Of a stretch of DNA of 64,000 bases, positions 1-11,890 are shown in pieces (position 1 is the first letter of the stretch; each line of letters opens with the position of its first letter). Position numbers and translations under genes: made by a program. The notes under the pieces were generated by a model. The model was not told where the DNA came from. It did no database searches and saw only the letters and a program-made list of their open reading frames with translations. The stretch is from Crotalaria pallida (Eukaryota; Streptophyta; Magnoliopsida; Fabales; Fabaceae), in NCBI GenBank assembly GCA_037953625.1, contig CM075651.1, forward strand, positions 128,058,501-128,122,500, given 5' to 3'.

Positions 1-60
1 TTCATATTACTATTCACCCCCCCTCTAGTAATTGCTAAGCCCGCTTGTTGGTTTCCAACA
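1..60 (+). mobile_element. 3' tip of a Ty1/copia-type LTR (fragment)
   Basis: The first 60 bases, ending in TTTCCAACA, match the last ~60 bases of the copia-type LTR at 10573..12792. Both share a CTATTCACC..CCTCTAGTA block, a GC-CGCTTG stretch and a terminal ACA. Only the 3' end of the LTR lies inside the window, so neither the element type nor a TSD can be confirmed. Confidence 0.45.
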
Positions 61-162
61 CATATCATAACAATACATACACATTCTAATTCAAAGGCAT
101 AATTCACAACTATAACATAGTTAACATCCATTTAACACAATCAATTCAATTCAACACATATA

Positions 163-436
163 CCTCCTCCGGTCCTATTTATAAGACCCTTTCGGAGTTT
201 TTATTTTGGTCGTATTTATAAGACCCTTTTTTAATTTTCAATAGCATTTAATTACTTTTTTTTCACAAACACTCCTATTAAGTCAACACTTTTTAGAGTT
301 CCAATGATAATTATAGGGGTAATTTTGAAAAAGTATATCAAATTTTCCCATTTCCAATGCCACTAACAAATTTAACCACTTTTCTTGGTGGGAGTGAAAA
401 ACCCCAAAAGAGTTTTATAAATAGGACCAGAGGGAG
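163..436. mobile_element. Stowaway-like MITE (Tc1/mariner type)
   Basis: It has terminal inverted repeats of the CTCCCTC-x-GGTCCTATTTATAA type: the left end is CTCCTCCGGTCCTATTT and the right end, read in complement, is CTCCCTCTGGTCCTATTT. TA dinucleotides flank it at 161-162 and 437-438. The 274-bp length and lack of coding capacity fit a non-autonomous Stowaway element. Confidence 0.7.
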
Positions 437-438
437 TA

Positions 439-1974
439 CTATAGTAGCATTACATAATCAATTACGTACAATCACACTTGGTTTTGTTCATTTCAACCTT
501 AATTTGATGTTAATAACTTACTATCCAAGTATAGCTCAATTGGTTTAGCCACTACACTAATTTCTTAAGGTAAGCGTGACATGAATCATAAGTTTTAATT
601 GCTCAAAATATCTTCATGGATTATTTTGACCTCCAAGTTAATTAATCCATGAGTTTATTCTTTTTTGTTTCCATTGAAGCTTATGGAGAGCTTTATAACA
701 CATTAAGCTTTCAAATTACTAACCTATTCATAAGATTAACTCCTCCCATACCTAGCACAAGAAAGGCTTAGTGAGCCTGGTTCTAGGGCTCCTACTTGAT
801 GATTTCTTATTCCTCTGGTCCTTCCTCAACTCCCTTCTATAGAATTTCATGTTAAGAAAAGAGAAGAATTATGGAAAGATTGTTTTTTTAGTTTTTGGAA
901 GAGTTTCGAGAGTGTGAGAGGTACATAGAGGTTGTTTGAGATTCTCACAGGCTAATTGTGCCCCAAAATAACTACTTAAGGGTTTATATAGGTGTATGAA
1001 TTAGGGGTTTAATGGTTTGGTCCGATCCGGTCATATATTTGAAAGATATTAGAGATCATGCTAATAAAATTATCATGGTTTGGTCTAATTTGGTCTTGGT
1101 GTATTTTGCATATAAGATCGGACTCCGGTCGGGTCCAATCTATTTTACACATTTAATTAAAATTTAAAGGGTTTGCTTAGTTAAAAATAGTAAATAAATC
1201 TATAAAAACTAAGTCTATTATCACTTGAATCATTAAATGGTTAGTTTTTTTTTTATTTATAAAAATGCACTTCTTTTAATCTCTTATCCTCAGCTCTTAG
1301 GGCTGAGATTAAGAAAATCCAAATTTAAAATATCGGAAATAACAATAGTCCAGATAACAATATCATTCAAATTAACATCAAAGATAAAAATACAAAATGT
1401 CTTTGTAAATGAATTTTTCAATAAATAAAACTATAAAATTCTAGGTATTTTTCTCTCTGAGTAGTTACTAAAATGAGACGGCTAGGTATATAAATTAGAA
1501 AGTGAGAATTGAGTAAGTGAGCAATGAGGTTTAGAGGATGAGAAAATAAACACTAAGAACTGAGAAGGATTAGGTAATAAATTATTTTCTCCATATTTCT
1601 ACTGAATATTGAATTTCTAAATAAATATAACTTATAAAATAAAATAAAATAGCTAAACTAACCTAACTTATAAGACGGAGGAAGTAACAAATTATAATCA
1701 TAAACCTTTTGGCATCATTTATATGATGAATACTTATGTTGGAGGCTTGGAGCTGAGCTCAAGCTGACGTACAGGTCGGCTTTCCTATGCTTGCTCTTGG
1801 TTGTTGCTATGCCCGTCGAGTACAGCCACGTCAGCGTTTCCAACTGGTTCCACCATTCGGGCAACGCGGGTAGCTCAAAATTACTAGCCCGTCACCTTCT
1901 TCGGGCAACTTCACCGCCTTTTTAACTAGTCTTTGATTCCATGAAGATAAAAAGTTCCCTTTATTTTAAAAAAA
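439..1974. other. Intergenic, no gene recognised
   Basis: AT-rich sequence without a convincing ORF or splice structure. A GC-richer block at about 1741-1925 contains repeated GCCCGTC and CGGGCAAC motifs and looks like a decayed repeat. The short stretch CTTATAAGACGGAGGAAGTA near 1668-1687 resembles the right end of a Stowaway element without a matching left end. Confidence 0.5.
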
Positions 1975-1983
1975 TAAATTAAT

Positions 1984-2486
1984 GGCTTAATTATGCGAAA
2001 GTTCCTGAAGTTTGGGTACTTTTGTCAAATACCATTATTCTTATTTTTTCAATGTCTGACTCTCCGAAGTTACTTCTTGGTTTGTCATATAACCCTAATA
2101 TCAATTCTGACCAATTTTGCTGACATATAACATCGAAATCTTCAAACGCAGGAGGTTGGTCATATAGTGCCGCGTGATGTCACACAGGCGAAGACGACCT
2201 CTCTCTTAAATACTTTTTTTATTTAACTAAAAATATAAAAATATTAAGTTTTTTAGTTTTTTAATTTAAAGAAAAAAAGATATTCGCCCACGGAGCACCA
2301 CGTGCCTAAGCTCGTCCATCTGACCAGGATTTTGATGTTACATGTCAGCAAAATTAGCCAGAATTGGTAGTAGGAGTATATGACAAACCCAGAAGTAACT
2401 TCGGGGAGTCAGACATTGAAAAAATAAGAATAAAAGTATCTGACAAAAGTACCCCAAACTTCAGGGACTTGTCACATAATTAAGCC
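1984..2486. mobile_element. Mutator-like MITE with ~150-bp inverted repeats
   Basis: The ends are GGCTTAATTATG at the left and the complement of GGCTTAATTATGTGAC at the right. The inverted repeat continues inward for roughly 150-170 bp, covering the blocks CTGAAGTTTGGG, ACTTTTGTCA and TCAATGTCTGACTC. The 9-bp TSD TAAATTAAT is exact at 1975-1983 and 2487-2495. Long TIRs with a 9-bp duplication are diagnostic for the Mutator superfamily. The 503-bp element has no transposase. Confidence 0.88.
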
Positions 2487-2504
2487 TAAATTAATTAACG
2501 AATA

Positions 2505-2801
2505 CTCCCTCAGTCCCATATTACAGAGCATCATTTTGATAGAGTCAGTGTCCCTTTTTATAAATCGTTTTAGAATATTTAGGCAATATTAAAAAGTTTA
2601 TTCCAAATACATCTCTCATAATTACATAGAGGTGATAGCGTAATAATTACAGTGGATAGAGAAATGAATAAAGTTGTAAAATTTTAAATAGGAGTAACTT
2701 TGGGATGACAACATATTTTTTGATAAATTTGAGAGTAATAATTATTTTTCTTAATCTGCGAGAATTAGATAAAAGTGACTTATAATAAAGGACAGAAGGA
2801 A
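2505..2801. mobile_element. Stowaway-like MITE
   Basis: It starts CTCCCTCAGTCCCATATTA and ends in the approximate complement (ATAAAGGACAGAAGGA). TA sits on both sides at 2503-2504 and 2802-2803. The right TIR is more diverged than the left. Confidence 0.6.
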
Positions 2802-2803
2802 TA

Positions 2804-3668
2804 CGGTATATAACAATAAAATAAAAAAAATGGAAGAGATTTATAATCATTTTCTTTTAGCTCGTAATAAACATTTTCTACCTGTAAACATAAAGTGATA
2901 TATTATTTAAAAATTATCTATTTATTAATTATCCTTCGTTCCTTAAAAATAAAAAAATTAAAAATTTTATTGTGATTATATTTATACTATTTTTTTTATC
3001 AATTTTCAATAGTAATTAATTATTTTTTCACAAATATTAATATTTATTTAACATTTAGAGTTAGAGATAATTTTGAAAAAACATATTAAATGTTTCAATA
3101 TTGTTATCAATTAAATTAATTAATTTCTTAATAAATGTAAATTTCTTACCAAAATGAGCTTATATTTAAGGGCAAAAATATTATTAATTATTAGAAGTTG
3201 AAACAAATTAATTATTATTTTTTTTCATTTAATATGAATAGTTTTAGAACATGAATTTTATAACTTATACACCTATATACCACATGTATAGAATAAATAA
3301 GCATAAAAATAATAGAAAAATGTTGTTTTAATTTTTCGATACAACATTATTTTTTATAATTGTTTACCCTACACATGTGTACACGTAGCTTAAAAAAAAT
3401 CAATTAATATAGTTTACTATAATTGAAAAAAATCTTGTAAATAAAATTAAAAAAATTTATTAAATGATCTTAAATCAAGAACCGGTATAACAATAATAAA
3501 TAAGATCATGCTAACGAATGTCTTTAGAACATTTGTCAGGTTTCCTCAACAATTTAAAAATTAATATAAACTTTTAGTTTTTTTTCTTCGAAAATATCAA
3601 AAATTACATTTTTCAATACTCTCCGACTATATATAACATATTAACAAGTATCGTGCCTTAGGGTCCTT
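2804..3668. other. Very AT-rich intergenic sequence
   Basis: No gene is visible. The stretch from about 2931 (CCTTCGTTCCTTAAAAATA) to about 3175 resembles the left part of another Stowaway-type element whose right end is decayed. The rest is A/T-rich low-complexity sequence. Confidence 0.45.
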
Positions 3669-3676
3669 CTTACTAC

Positions 3677-4253
3677 CAAGGTTGTCAAACTCGCGAGTTT
3701 ACGTAAACTCGTGAGGCCAAGGTAAACTCGACTCGTAAACTCGTACGAGTTTACCTCGAGCCCACTTATTTTAAAATTAACCTATAGATAACTTTCATAG
3801 CTTCCATTTCATAGTTTTTACTCTAAAAATTAAACATAAATATTTAAATGTTGCTATAGCATATAAGAACCCAATAAATAATATTAGCAAACCAACTTAA
3901 CAACAACCAAATATGATGGTTTTATGATTTAAGTGGTTAGTTAAGTAAAAATAGTGGTTATAGTGTTATTTTAGTGAAAATATCGTTCAAAGATTGATCA
4001 GTATCCTCTTTGTTAACCGTTGGATCGTGCTCAAATTTTTATATACGCTTCCTAACTCGTTTATCTTGACATCCGACGGTAGAAATTTTGTTTTGAGAAG
4101 TAAAAGCTCAAGAAAATTCAAATATCTGTAAGGCCACTGCTGTTTACCCGAGTTTGCACGAGTTTAGTGGGAAGCGAGTTTGCATGCGAGTTGACTCGAT
4201 TCTATAGGTAAGATTGAAAACTCAAGAGTTAACTCGCGAGTTTGACAACCTTG
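3677..4253. mobile_element. Non-autonomous hAT element
   Basis: It has a near-perfect terminal inverted repeat starting CAAGGTTGTCAAACTCGCG and ending in its complement. The 8-bp TSD CTTACTAC is exact at 3669-3676 and 4254-4261. The subterminal parts are packed with ACTCG/CGAGT motifs in both orientations, as is usual for hAT transposase-binding regions. It is 577 bp long with no coding capacity. Confidence 0.87.
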
Positions 4254-4261
4254 CTTACTAC

Positions 4262-4595
4262 CATTTTCCTAATAAATAACGTTCCCTCTGGTCTTATATG
4301 AGCTCCATTTGAAGACTTTTTTTTTTCATAATATAAGTCTCATCTCCAATTTTCAATATGAACAATTAATTCTATTTCACAAATACCCCATTTATTCAAA
4401 ACCTTTTAAATTATTAATACTAATTAAAGTGGTACTTTTCCAAAAGTATAAAAATATTTACATTTCGAATATTACTAATAATATTAATTAACTTTTTTTA
4501 ATTAGTGTAAAAATTAGTGTAATAGACTCGACATGTGAGACTACTGTTAGAAATGTTTATTTATTTAATTTAATTTCCCAATGATAATAATTTGT
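4262..4595. other. Promoter-side intergenic region of the kinase gene
   Basis: It contains a Stowaway-like left end at about 4284 (CCCTCTGGTCTTATATGAG) with no clear right end. It lies directly upstream of the probable 5' leader of the PBL34-like gene, so the core promoter should be here, but no clear TATA box stands out. Confidence 0.35.
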
Positions 4596-4599
4596 TTGT

Positions 4600-5213
4600 T
4601 TGTTTTTGCTTTTGCAGCATTGTTGTTGTGTGTTGTGGTGCAAAAGAGGACCCCATCACTCTCTGAGATTTCTCTGTTTTTTTCTCTTTTGAACGGAGAA
4701 AGATTTATGATTTCACCTCTCAGGTGCTGTTTCTTTTCTTTTTCTGCCCCTACTACTACTCTCTTCTTCTTCCACTTCCAATTCCAACAACACTCTTCAA
4801 TCTAGGGTTCAAGGCCCCTCCTTCCATTTTGGTATTTGATCTGTTTCATTTGATCTAATTCCTCTCTGGGCTTTCTTTGTTCCCCAGTTTTGAGCTGTTT
4901 TAAGATATAAAGTTGTTATTTTTATGGAAATATTCATCTGGGATTGTACCTGATTTTAATGGTGGTGATTTGCATTGAAGGGTGCTTGGAATTGATGGTC
5001 CTTTGTCTTTACTGTTTTAATTTCTTGGTTTCCTTTGTTACTCAGTTTTGAGTTGTTTCAGAAAGTAAAGTTGTGATTTTTTTTGGAATTTGTCATCTTG
5101 GGTTATACTTGATTCAAAGGTGGTTGGTGGTGATTGTAGTAGTGGTGTTGTACTGAATGGTATTTGGAATTCTGGGTTTTGGTTTATTTACTCTATAGGT
5201 GTTGTTGCTAGAG
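4600..5213 (+). other. Probable 5' leader of the PBL34-like gene with a leader intron
   Basis: A CT-rich stretch at about 4640-4831 (typical plant 5' UTR composition) ends at a plausible donor, G|GTATTTGATC, with the exon ending at 4831. A plausible acceptor, CTCTATAG, ends at 5198, 15 bases before the start codon. A leader intron of 367 bp is therefore inferred. No transcript evidence is available, and the transcription start is not placed. Confidence 0.45.
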
Positions 5214-8070
5214 ATGGGGTTGGGTGTTGGTGAGAATGGTAGTAAGGTGGTGGAGACTTGGGATGTGAGTAAATCAAAGGGGAGGAAGAAGAAGAAGAAT
5301 AAAGAGGATGAGGTAGATGTAGTGTTGGAGGAAGAGGGAGATGCTGGGTGTTGGGTTAGGCTAAGGTTATTTGGGAGCTGCATATCTTCAAGATCCAAGG
5401 TTGATAGCTCACTCAGTGGCACCAGCCCTCATTATGGTAATCTCTATTTTCTTGGGAAAAGTTGTTATTATTCATCCTTATGATTATGATATCAAATTAG
5501 AAATATGTTGGATTTTAGATTCGCTAGGAATAAATGTTATAATTTACTCCGTAGTTCAAGTAATTAATGTCTGATAAACTTGAGTAACATTTAGAAAAGG
5601 AAATTAACTGCAATTGTTGTCTGGAAATAGCTGAATTTCAAACATATGTCGAAAGGATAAATTACTTTTGGTAAAGCCAATGATTTTTCATATCAAATTA
5701 GTCCTGAAGTGGTGGTGGTGCATGATGCTAATATTTTTTTTTTCTCTCTATTGGGCTTCTCATTAGCTGAAAGTAAATCAACTAATGATACTAGTAGAGA
5801 CCAACCGGCAGTTCCTGTAGTTTCTTCTACATCCACTAGTAATACAGAAAGCAATTCATCGAGTTCAAAACTTGAAGACGAGCTTAAAGTTGCTTCTAGG
5901 CTGCGAAAGTTTTCTTTCAACGATCTTAAGTTGGCAACAAGAAACTTTCGGCCTGAGAGTCTTCTTGGTGAAGGTGGGTTTGGTTGTGTATTCAAAGGGT
6001 GGATAGAAGAAAATGGAACTGCTCCCGTGAAACCTGGAACTGGGCTTACTGTTGCGGTAAAAACTCTCAATCACGATGGGCTCCAGGGTCATAAAGAGTG
6101 GCTGGTTTGTATATTTATAACCATCCTTCTTTACTGATACTTCAAATGTTATCTGCCGAATTCCATCTTTTTCAGTTTTAATTTGTTGTTCGGTTCTTCT
6201 GACAGGCTGAAGTAAATTTTCTTGGTGATCTAGTTCATCAAAACCTTGTCAAGCTTGTAGGATACTGCATTGAAGATGATCAAAGATTGTTAGTGTATGA
6301 GTTCATGCCTCGGGGAAGCCTAGAAAATCACTTATTTAGGAGTAAGTTACTATATTTTGACTAATTAGTTTCCTCATTTTCCTTGCCTGTGGTAATGTTT
6401 GGACCACTGTTACCATCATTACTGTTCATTCCCCATAAAAGCTCAATAAAACATGTTTGGCCTTTAGATACAAAAAGAAAAAAGGAACTAATTGGTACCC
6501 TAGTAAATTGTAATGATGTTTCCATCAATAAATCATGCTATTTCTATAGTATCTCACTTTTTTCTTGTTGGATTTAGCAGCTTTCTCTAACAATAACATG
6601 GGTAGAGTAATGACTGGAAGTTGAAACTTTTGCTTTGTGTTTTGTGTTGGGAATATATCCATTTTGTATGATCTCAAGTAGAAATTGTATTATATGCAGG
6701 ATCCCTGCCTCTTCCGTGGTCCATTAGGATGAAAATTGCACTTGGAGCTGCTAAAGGTCTTGCTTTTCTCCATGAAGAAGCTGAGCGACCAGTAATATAT
6801 AGGGATTTTAAGACTTCGAATATACTACTAGATGCAGTAAGTGCCAAAAAATGCAATAATATTACTTTTTTTTTAATTTTTTTATTTTCATCGGTCTTTC
6901 TAATGTTGTACCAATTCAGGAGTACAATGCCAAGCTCTCAGACTTTGGTCTTGCCAAGGATGGGCCGGAAGGTGACAAAACCCATGTGTCTACTCGAGTG
7001 ATGGGAACCTATGGGTACGCAGCACCAGAATATGTCATGACAGGTGAGCTTAGTTTGACATGGCAATTCCAAATCTGCAAGTTTTAGATGTTAATTTAAG
7101 TCACGCTATTCATAGGTATATATCTATTTGACTATATTTTGTTGAATACATTTATCTGTGAAATCATTATTTCTGTTCTGGATGATCACTACTTTCTTAT
7201 AATTTCTGACCAAAAATATTTAAAATGTAATTCCTTATGGGATTGTTTAAAAGTATGCCATTTCGTTAAAAACAAATGTTCTTGATCTCTGTAGGGTGAT
7301 GTTCATTGTTATCCTTGTATGCCTGATTTATGTTTAGGATCATAGTTTAGTCAAGAGATGTCTGTAGTTTCTCTCTGATGATTCATTGTGTGAATGCCTT
7401 TGTTTACTGTAAGTGTTACAAATCTTGGAGTTCTATTATATAATGTGGATAATTTCTTATTACATTTGTTCCTAATACTTTTAAAAGTTATCTAACATGT
7501 GTACTATCTAATCGCTTATATTCTAATCATGTTTTTCTTTTTGTCTCAGGACATCTTACATCAAAAAGCGACGTGTACAGTTTCGGAGTGGTTTTGCTTG
7601 AGATGTTAACCGGCAGAAGATCTATGGACAAACACCGACCCAATGGTGAACATAACCTTGTGGAATGGGCTCGACCACATCTAGGAGAGAGGAGAAGGTT
7701 CTACAGGTTGATAGACCCTCGTCTGGAAGGTCACTTTTCTATAAAAGGAGCTCAGAAAGCTGCACAACTGGCTTCTCTTTGCCTTAGTAGAGATCCCAAA
7801 GCCAGACCCCTTATGAGCGAAGTCGTGGAAGCTTTAAAGCCTCTGCCAAACCTCAAGGATATGGCAAGCTCTTCGTATTATTTCCAGACGATGCAAGCAG
7901 ACCGCTTCAAAGCGAGCCCGAATACTAAAAACGGGCGGACACAAGGGGGAGCATTGCTCACCCGGAACGGGCAGCAGCAAAGGAGCCTTTCAATACCAAA
8001 TGGCACTCACGCCTCTCCATATCATCATCAGTATCCACAACAATCTCCAAAACCCAATGTCAAAGCATAG
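5214..8070 (+). CDS. PBL34: Receptor-like cytoplasmic kinase, subfamily VII (PBL34/35/36 type)
   Basis: Six coding exons: 5214..5436, 5767..6104, 6206..6341, 6700..6836, 6920..7043 and 7550..8070. All have GT..AG borders and the phases close to a 492-residue protein. The N-terminus MGLG with Cys46 and Cys56 fits N-myristoylation plus palmitoylation, so plasma-membrane anchoring is likely; a basic KGRKKKKNK patch lies at 22-30. A Ser/Thr-rich linker follows. The kinase domain (about 135-420) shows the glycine loop GEGGFG (142-147), Lys173 in VAVK, the catalytic YRDFK loop (Asp268, Asn273), DFG 286-288 and APE 313-315, so it should be active. The C-terminal tail is Gln/Ser/Pro-rich. In Arabidopsis PBL34-36 act below immune receptors such as LORE; that role is family knowledge, not shown here. 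The start is the first ATG after the leader acceptor and gives the family N-terminus. Which of PBL34/35/36 it matches best is uncertain. Confidence 0.95.
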
Positions 8071-9526
8071 AGCTGGCGATAATCTTCTTTTTCACTCTTT
8101 TGTTTTTGCCGTTTTTATATTCTCCGTATAGATGTATGTTCACCTTCTGTCAAACCAATTTGTTCATGGACAACTTGAGAGCAAAAGAAAGCATGCTTGC
8201 TCTATGGTGTATGTTATTAGTGTTGACCCCTTTAGCAGGGAAGAGTGTCAATGTGAGAGCAGGTTAAGCTTATTGAGCAACTATGTCTCAAGTCAAATTG
8301 TCAACCAATATGTTTCTTCAGGTTGTTGGAAATATTGAACATTATTATTAAGAAACCCTTATCCTTGTTTTATTTATTCCTATTTGTCCCTAAAATGTTA
8401 TCTCTTGATATCTTTAGGCTTTGCTTGTGGTATCAAACACTGCGGTACCTTAAATTAATCAAAGGCTTTTGTTTATAGAAAGATGAGAAAGAAGCTTTGC
8501 ATTTATTTATGCCACTTATTTGTTCCTATATGATCCTGGAAATGATTCTTTATTTACTTGTAAAAGCTGCAGCCTATACTTTATAGCATCTTCTAGCAGT
8601 ATAGAATAATTATAACTTCAATAGTTTGATCATTGATGGCTTTCATTGTTGTCATTCATGTAAACTAAAATGTTAGTGCAAGATTGTAGTGGGTAGGATC
8701 AAGAGTGGGATAATGTTTTTTACTCCATGTTTCATTTAATAATTGAAAGTCTTTGGTGAAATGATTACTACTTAACGTGCTAAGCATTGTCAATGTTGAA
8801 AGTGGTTTGCGTGCAATAGCTGAAGTACACGTGTGAATGGCGTGCTATGGATATTCCTATTTTTTCTGCTACAAAATCTTTAGCCACGTGTTGTGTTTCA
8901 ATGAAGTTGAAATGAGATAAAAGAAGCTTGAATTCTATCTCAATTTTGCAAATGGAGATCTTTTTCATGGCATAATCGTGACAGCTATATAAGAAATGAA
9001 TTTAAAAGAGGGCATGCAGAATGCCCGAGCGATTTTTGCATTTTTTAGGCCACCTACACTATTCTTTTGTCATATTAATAAAAAGGTTTGTTTAACTTCG
9101 GCTTACAAGTTGAGGATAAGATGTCAATTAATAATAAAAATACTTTGAAAAACTATCCATTATTCTCAAACTATTAATTGTTTCATTTTTTGACGTGAAG
9201 CTACTTTATTTAGCTTTTTATCCTCAATTTTAAAGGTTAATATTAAGAAAATACCTAATAAAATATGCTAGATGTGTCTTCAGAAGTGACGTGCAAGAAA
9301 GGAAATGACTCATAAAATTAAAACAAATCAAAGCATTCATTATTTCACAAATTGTTGTAAGCACTGCTCGCAAAAGACTCACAAGAGTTAGAACCTAATT
9401 TAAGACCAAGATTAAGTCAAATTAAGGCCACCTCTTTATTTTTGGGCTAAGGCAACAGTTAGAGGGTCCTGAATCAGCTAAGTCTTACGATTTAATCCAC
9501 CATGATGTAAAATATGAAGAATTTGT
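8071..9526. other. 3' UTR and intergenic sequence
   Basis: The first ~270 bases probably contain the 3' UTR of the kinase gene; no single AATAAA signal stands out. The remainder is AT-rich, with no convincing ORF or element ends. A block at 9043-9240 has imperfect inverted GAGGATAA / TTATCCTC sequences but no TSD that I could define. Confidence 0.4.
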
Positions 9527-9826
9527 AATTAAATATGAGTTTTAGTCCTCAAACCTCACTCTTTAGATCCCAACCCCCAAAAATTTTTTAATCCCAAAAA
9601 TACTCTCATATTTTCCATTCATTCAAAATTTCTCAAACTCCATTCTCTTTCCCTTCCACACTCAAACCTCCCTCTTACACCAAATATCTCTCTCACACCT
9701 GATCACTAAAGCTCGCCGGAGAAGGAGCTCGTGCCTCGTCGCATCCACCATTTCAATGCAGGTAAGTCCCTTTAGTGTCTTCATTGTCTTCTTCATTTTT
9801 CTCTGTTTTCATAAATTCTGACGAAC
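9527..9826 (+). other. Exon-like leader fragment, interrupted
   Basis: A CT-rich leader-like stretch (about 9600-9700) leads to TTTCAATGCAG|GTAAGTCC: an ATG followed two codons later by a consensus donor at 9761-9764. This looks like the first exon of a plant gene or of a gene fragment captured by a transposon. The hAT MITE and the copia-type LTR begin about 60 and 800 bases downstream, and I found no continuing coding exon. Confidence 0.25.
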
Positions 9827-10560
9827 ACGGCCGGTTCTAATCTATCTTGGGCCTTAGGGCGAAATTTTTTTTGGGGCTCTACTAAAAAAAATTATTAAAA
9901 ATAAATCAATTAAAACACTATTTATTTATATATTTAATTAATTAAAACAATGATAACAATCAATAATAAAAATAGATATTATATAAAATAGAGTTGAAAT
10001 AAAATAAAAAAATTTATTAATTAAATAGGTAATTAAAATTGTTTTCATGTTACTTCTTCCGTCTTTGTATAAAATATCCTTATGATTGAATTCACGTTCA
10101 TTACTAAAGTTGGTTAATTTAGTTAATTGTATTGAAAATGTGAATATTTGATATGTTTTTTTTTTTCAAAACTATCCTTATAAGTATTATTGAGAATCTA
10201 AAAATTGTTGAGTAAGTATGGGTGTTTGTGGAAAAAAAGTACCTAATTGTCATTGAAAATTTGTATTAGGTCTTATAAATAAGGACAAATAAAATTATCA
10301 AAATGATGTTATATTTAGAGACAAAGGGAGTAAGTTATAAAAATAAAGTTCATAAGTTAACCTATTTATAAGTCAAGTGAGCAAATAAAAAAATAAATTA
10401 AAATATTATACTAAACTATTAATAATTGAAAGATTTCAATAAAAAATACGCAACTATTAATTTTTTTAAGTATAAGTACTATTAAAAAAATTTTGGGGCC
10501 CCTAAAATTTTTGGGCCCTGGGCGGTGGCCCTCAATGCCCACCCCCAGGGCCGGGCCTGC
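9827..10560. mobile_element. Non-autonomous hAT element
   Basis: The 8-bp TSD TGACGAAC is exact at 9819-9826 and 10561-10568. The ends are GC-rich and imperfectly inverted: left ACGGCCGGTTCT, right complement GCAGGCCCGGCCCTGG. Subterminal GGGGCTC/GGGGCCCC blocks lie on both sides. The A/T-rich centre carries a nested Stowaway element. Confidence 0.72.
10053..10330. mobile_element. Stowaway-like MITE nested in a hAT element
   Basis: TA-flanked (10051-10052, 10331-10332). The left end is CTTCTTCCGTCTTTGTATAA and the right end is the approximate complement, finishing GAGACAAAGGGAG. It lies wholly inside the hAT element 9827..10560 and is therefore the younger insertion. Confidence 0.65.
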
Positions 10561-10785
10561 TGACGAACCAGTTGTTGAATCAAAGGTTTTGATGAAGACA
10601 AGTGAACAAGCTCGGTTTGATGACGACAAATATATCATGTGCTCGGTTCTCGGCCAAGGTTTGATGAAGCCAAACGAATCAGCTATGAAGTATCCTGGAA
10701 ATCAAATCAAGCTCGGTATGTTGTTCAGCTCGACATGGATCAGCTCGGTGCGTACTCAGAAGTGATCAATCCGCGCTATCGCTCA

Positions 10786-11130
10786 GAGCAAACTCAGTCA
10801 GCCGATTTCAAGCTCGGTAACACTATCGATCAGAGCAGACTCAGTCAGCCGACGTCAAGCTCGACAACACTGTTCGCTCAAAGCAGACTTAGTCAGCCGA
10901 CGTTAAGCTAGGCACACATAGCGCTCAAAGTAGACTCAGTCAGCCGAGAAGAAGCTCGAACATATGTCAAGCTCGGAGACACTGTTCGCTCAAAGTAGAC
11001 TCTGTCAGCCAAGAAGAAAAATCACTCAAGTACCCAAGCTCGGTGAACGACGTCAAGCTCGACAACACTATTGTTCAAAGAAGACTCAGTCAACCGACGT
11101 CAAGCTCGGCAACACTTGCGCTCAAAGCAG
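10786..11130 (+). repeat. Degenerate 47-bp tandem array with CAGTCAGCCGACGTCAAGC motifs
   Basis: At least five units of about 47 bp follow one another, each containing ACTCAGTCAGCC-GACGTCAAGCTCGG and a run like AACACT-GTTCGCTCAAAGC. One unit is enlarged. Beyond 11130 the core AAGCTCGG continues irregularly to about 11570. GACGTC and TGACG-type cores are the classic plant bZIP-binding sequences, so this may be the enhancer of the LTR; that is inference. Confidence 0.7.
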
Positions 11131-11884
11131 AAGAACCCAAGCTCGGTGACGATCTCAAGCTCGATAAAGACCCTAAGTTCAAACTTTCGTCAAACTCTGT
11201 GAAGAGGACAAGCTCCGTGACGATGTCAAGCTCGGTGAAGATGTCAAACTTTCGTCAAAGCTTAGAGAAGTCTTCAAGCTCGTCATCAGATTAGCTTAGT
11301 TCAGAAGTCTTCAAGCTCGGTAGTCCTCAAGCTCGGCATCAGATCAACTCAGTTTAGAAGATCTAAATTCAGAAGTTCTCAAGCTCGGCATCATATCAGT
11401 TTAGTTCAAAAGTATTCAAGCTCGGCAGTCCTCAAGCTCGGCATCAAATCAACTCAGTTCAGAAGTCTCAAGCTCGGCTTAAGGAAGTCGGCCGAAATAT
11501 CAGATCAGCTCAGCTCAGAACAGATATATCTCTCAAGTCCCCAAGCTCGAACTAGTTGTCAAGCTCGGCATCACTGCTCACCTTCAACCTTCAGCAATTC
11601 GACGCCGCATGCACCACTTCGTCTCTGACATTATAGTACGATGCATGGCTGGCAACTTTGTCCTTATTTCAACAGCACTCATCTGTCATCATCCTTAATA
11701 TTTCAAAATTGAAATTCAAATCGACATTGGAAGAGAGACAAATTTAGAACGTTACACACAAGTGGAAACAGCTAGACAAAGGACAAAACGCCGTTGTACA
11801 TTGTAGAAATTGTCCAGTATATTCGTTGCAAAGGACATACGTATTTTCCACTCTCTCTCCTACCTCATGCATGGTGGCATCACT

Positions 11885-11890
11885 ATAAAA
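11885..11890 (+). promoter_or_regulatory. TATA box of the copia-type LTR
   Basis: The sequence CACTATAAAAGGCTGG is a strong plant TATA context. It is followed 30-60 bases later by an A-rich leader (GAACAAGAACAAGAC), as expected downstream of the U3/R border. Confidence 0.55.

Noticed and set aside
4581..4805. 74-codon ORF upstream of the kinase gene
   Set aside because: It lies in the CT-rich leader region, is Phe/Ser/Leu-rich as any such leader would be, and ends before the leader intron. No domain or conservation argument.
5114..5422. Minus-strand ORF opposite the kinase first exon
   Set aside because: Antisense shadow of the Lys/Glu-rich exon 1; low-complexity Ser/Phe/Thr composition.
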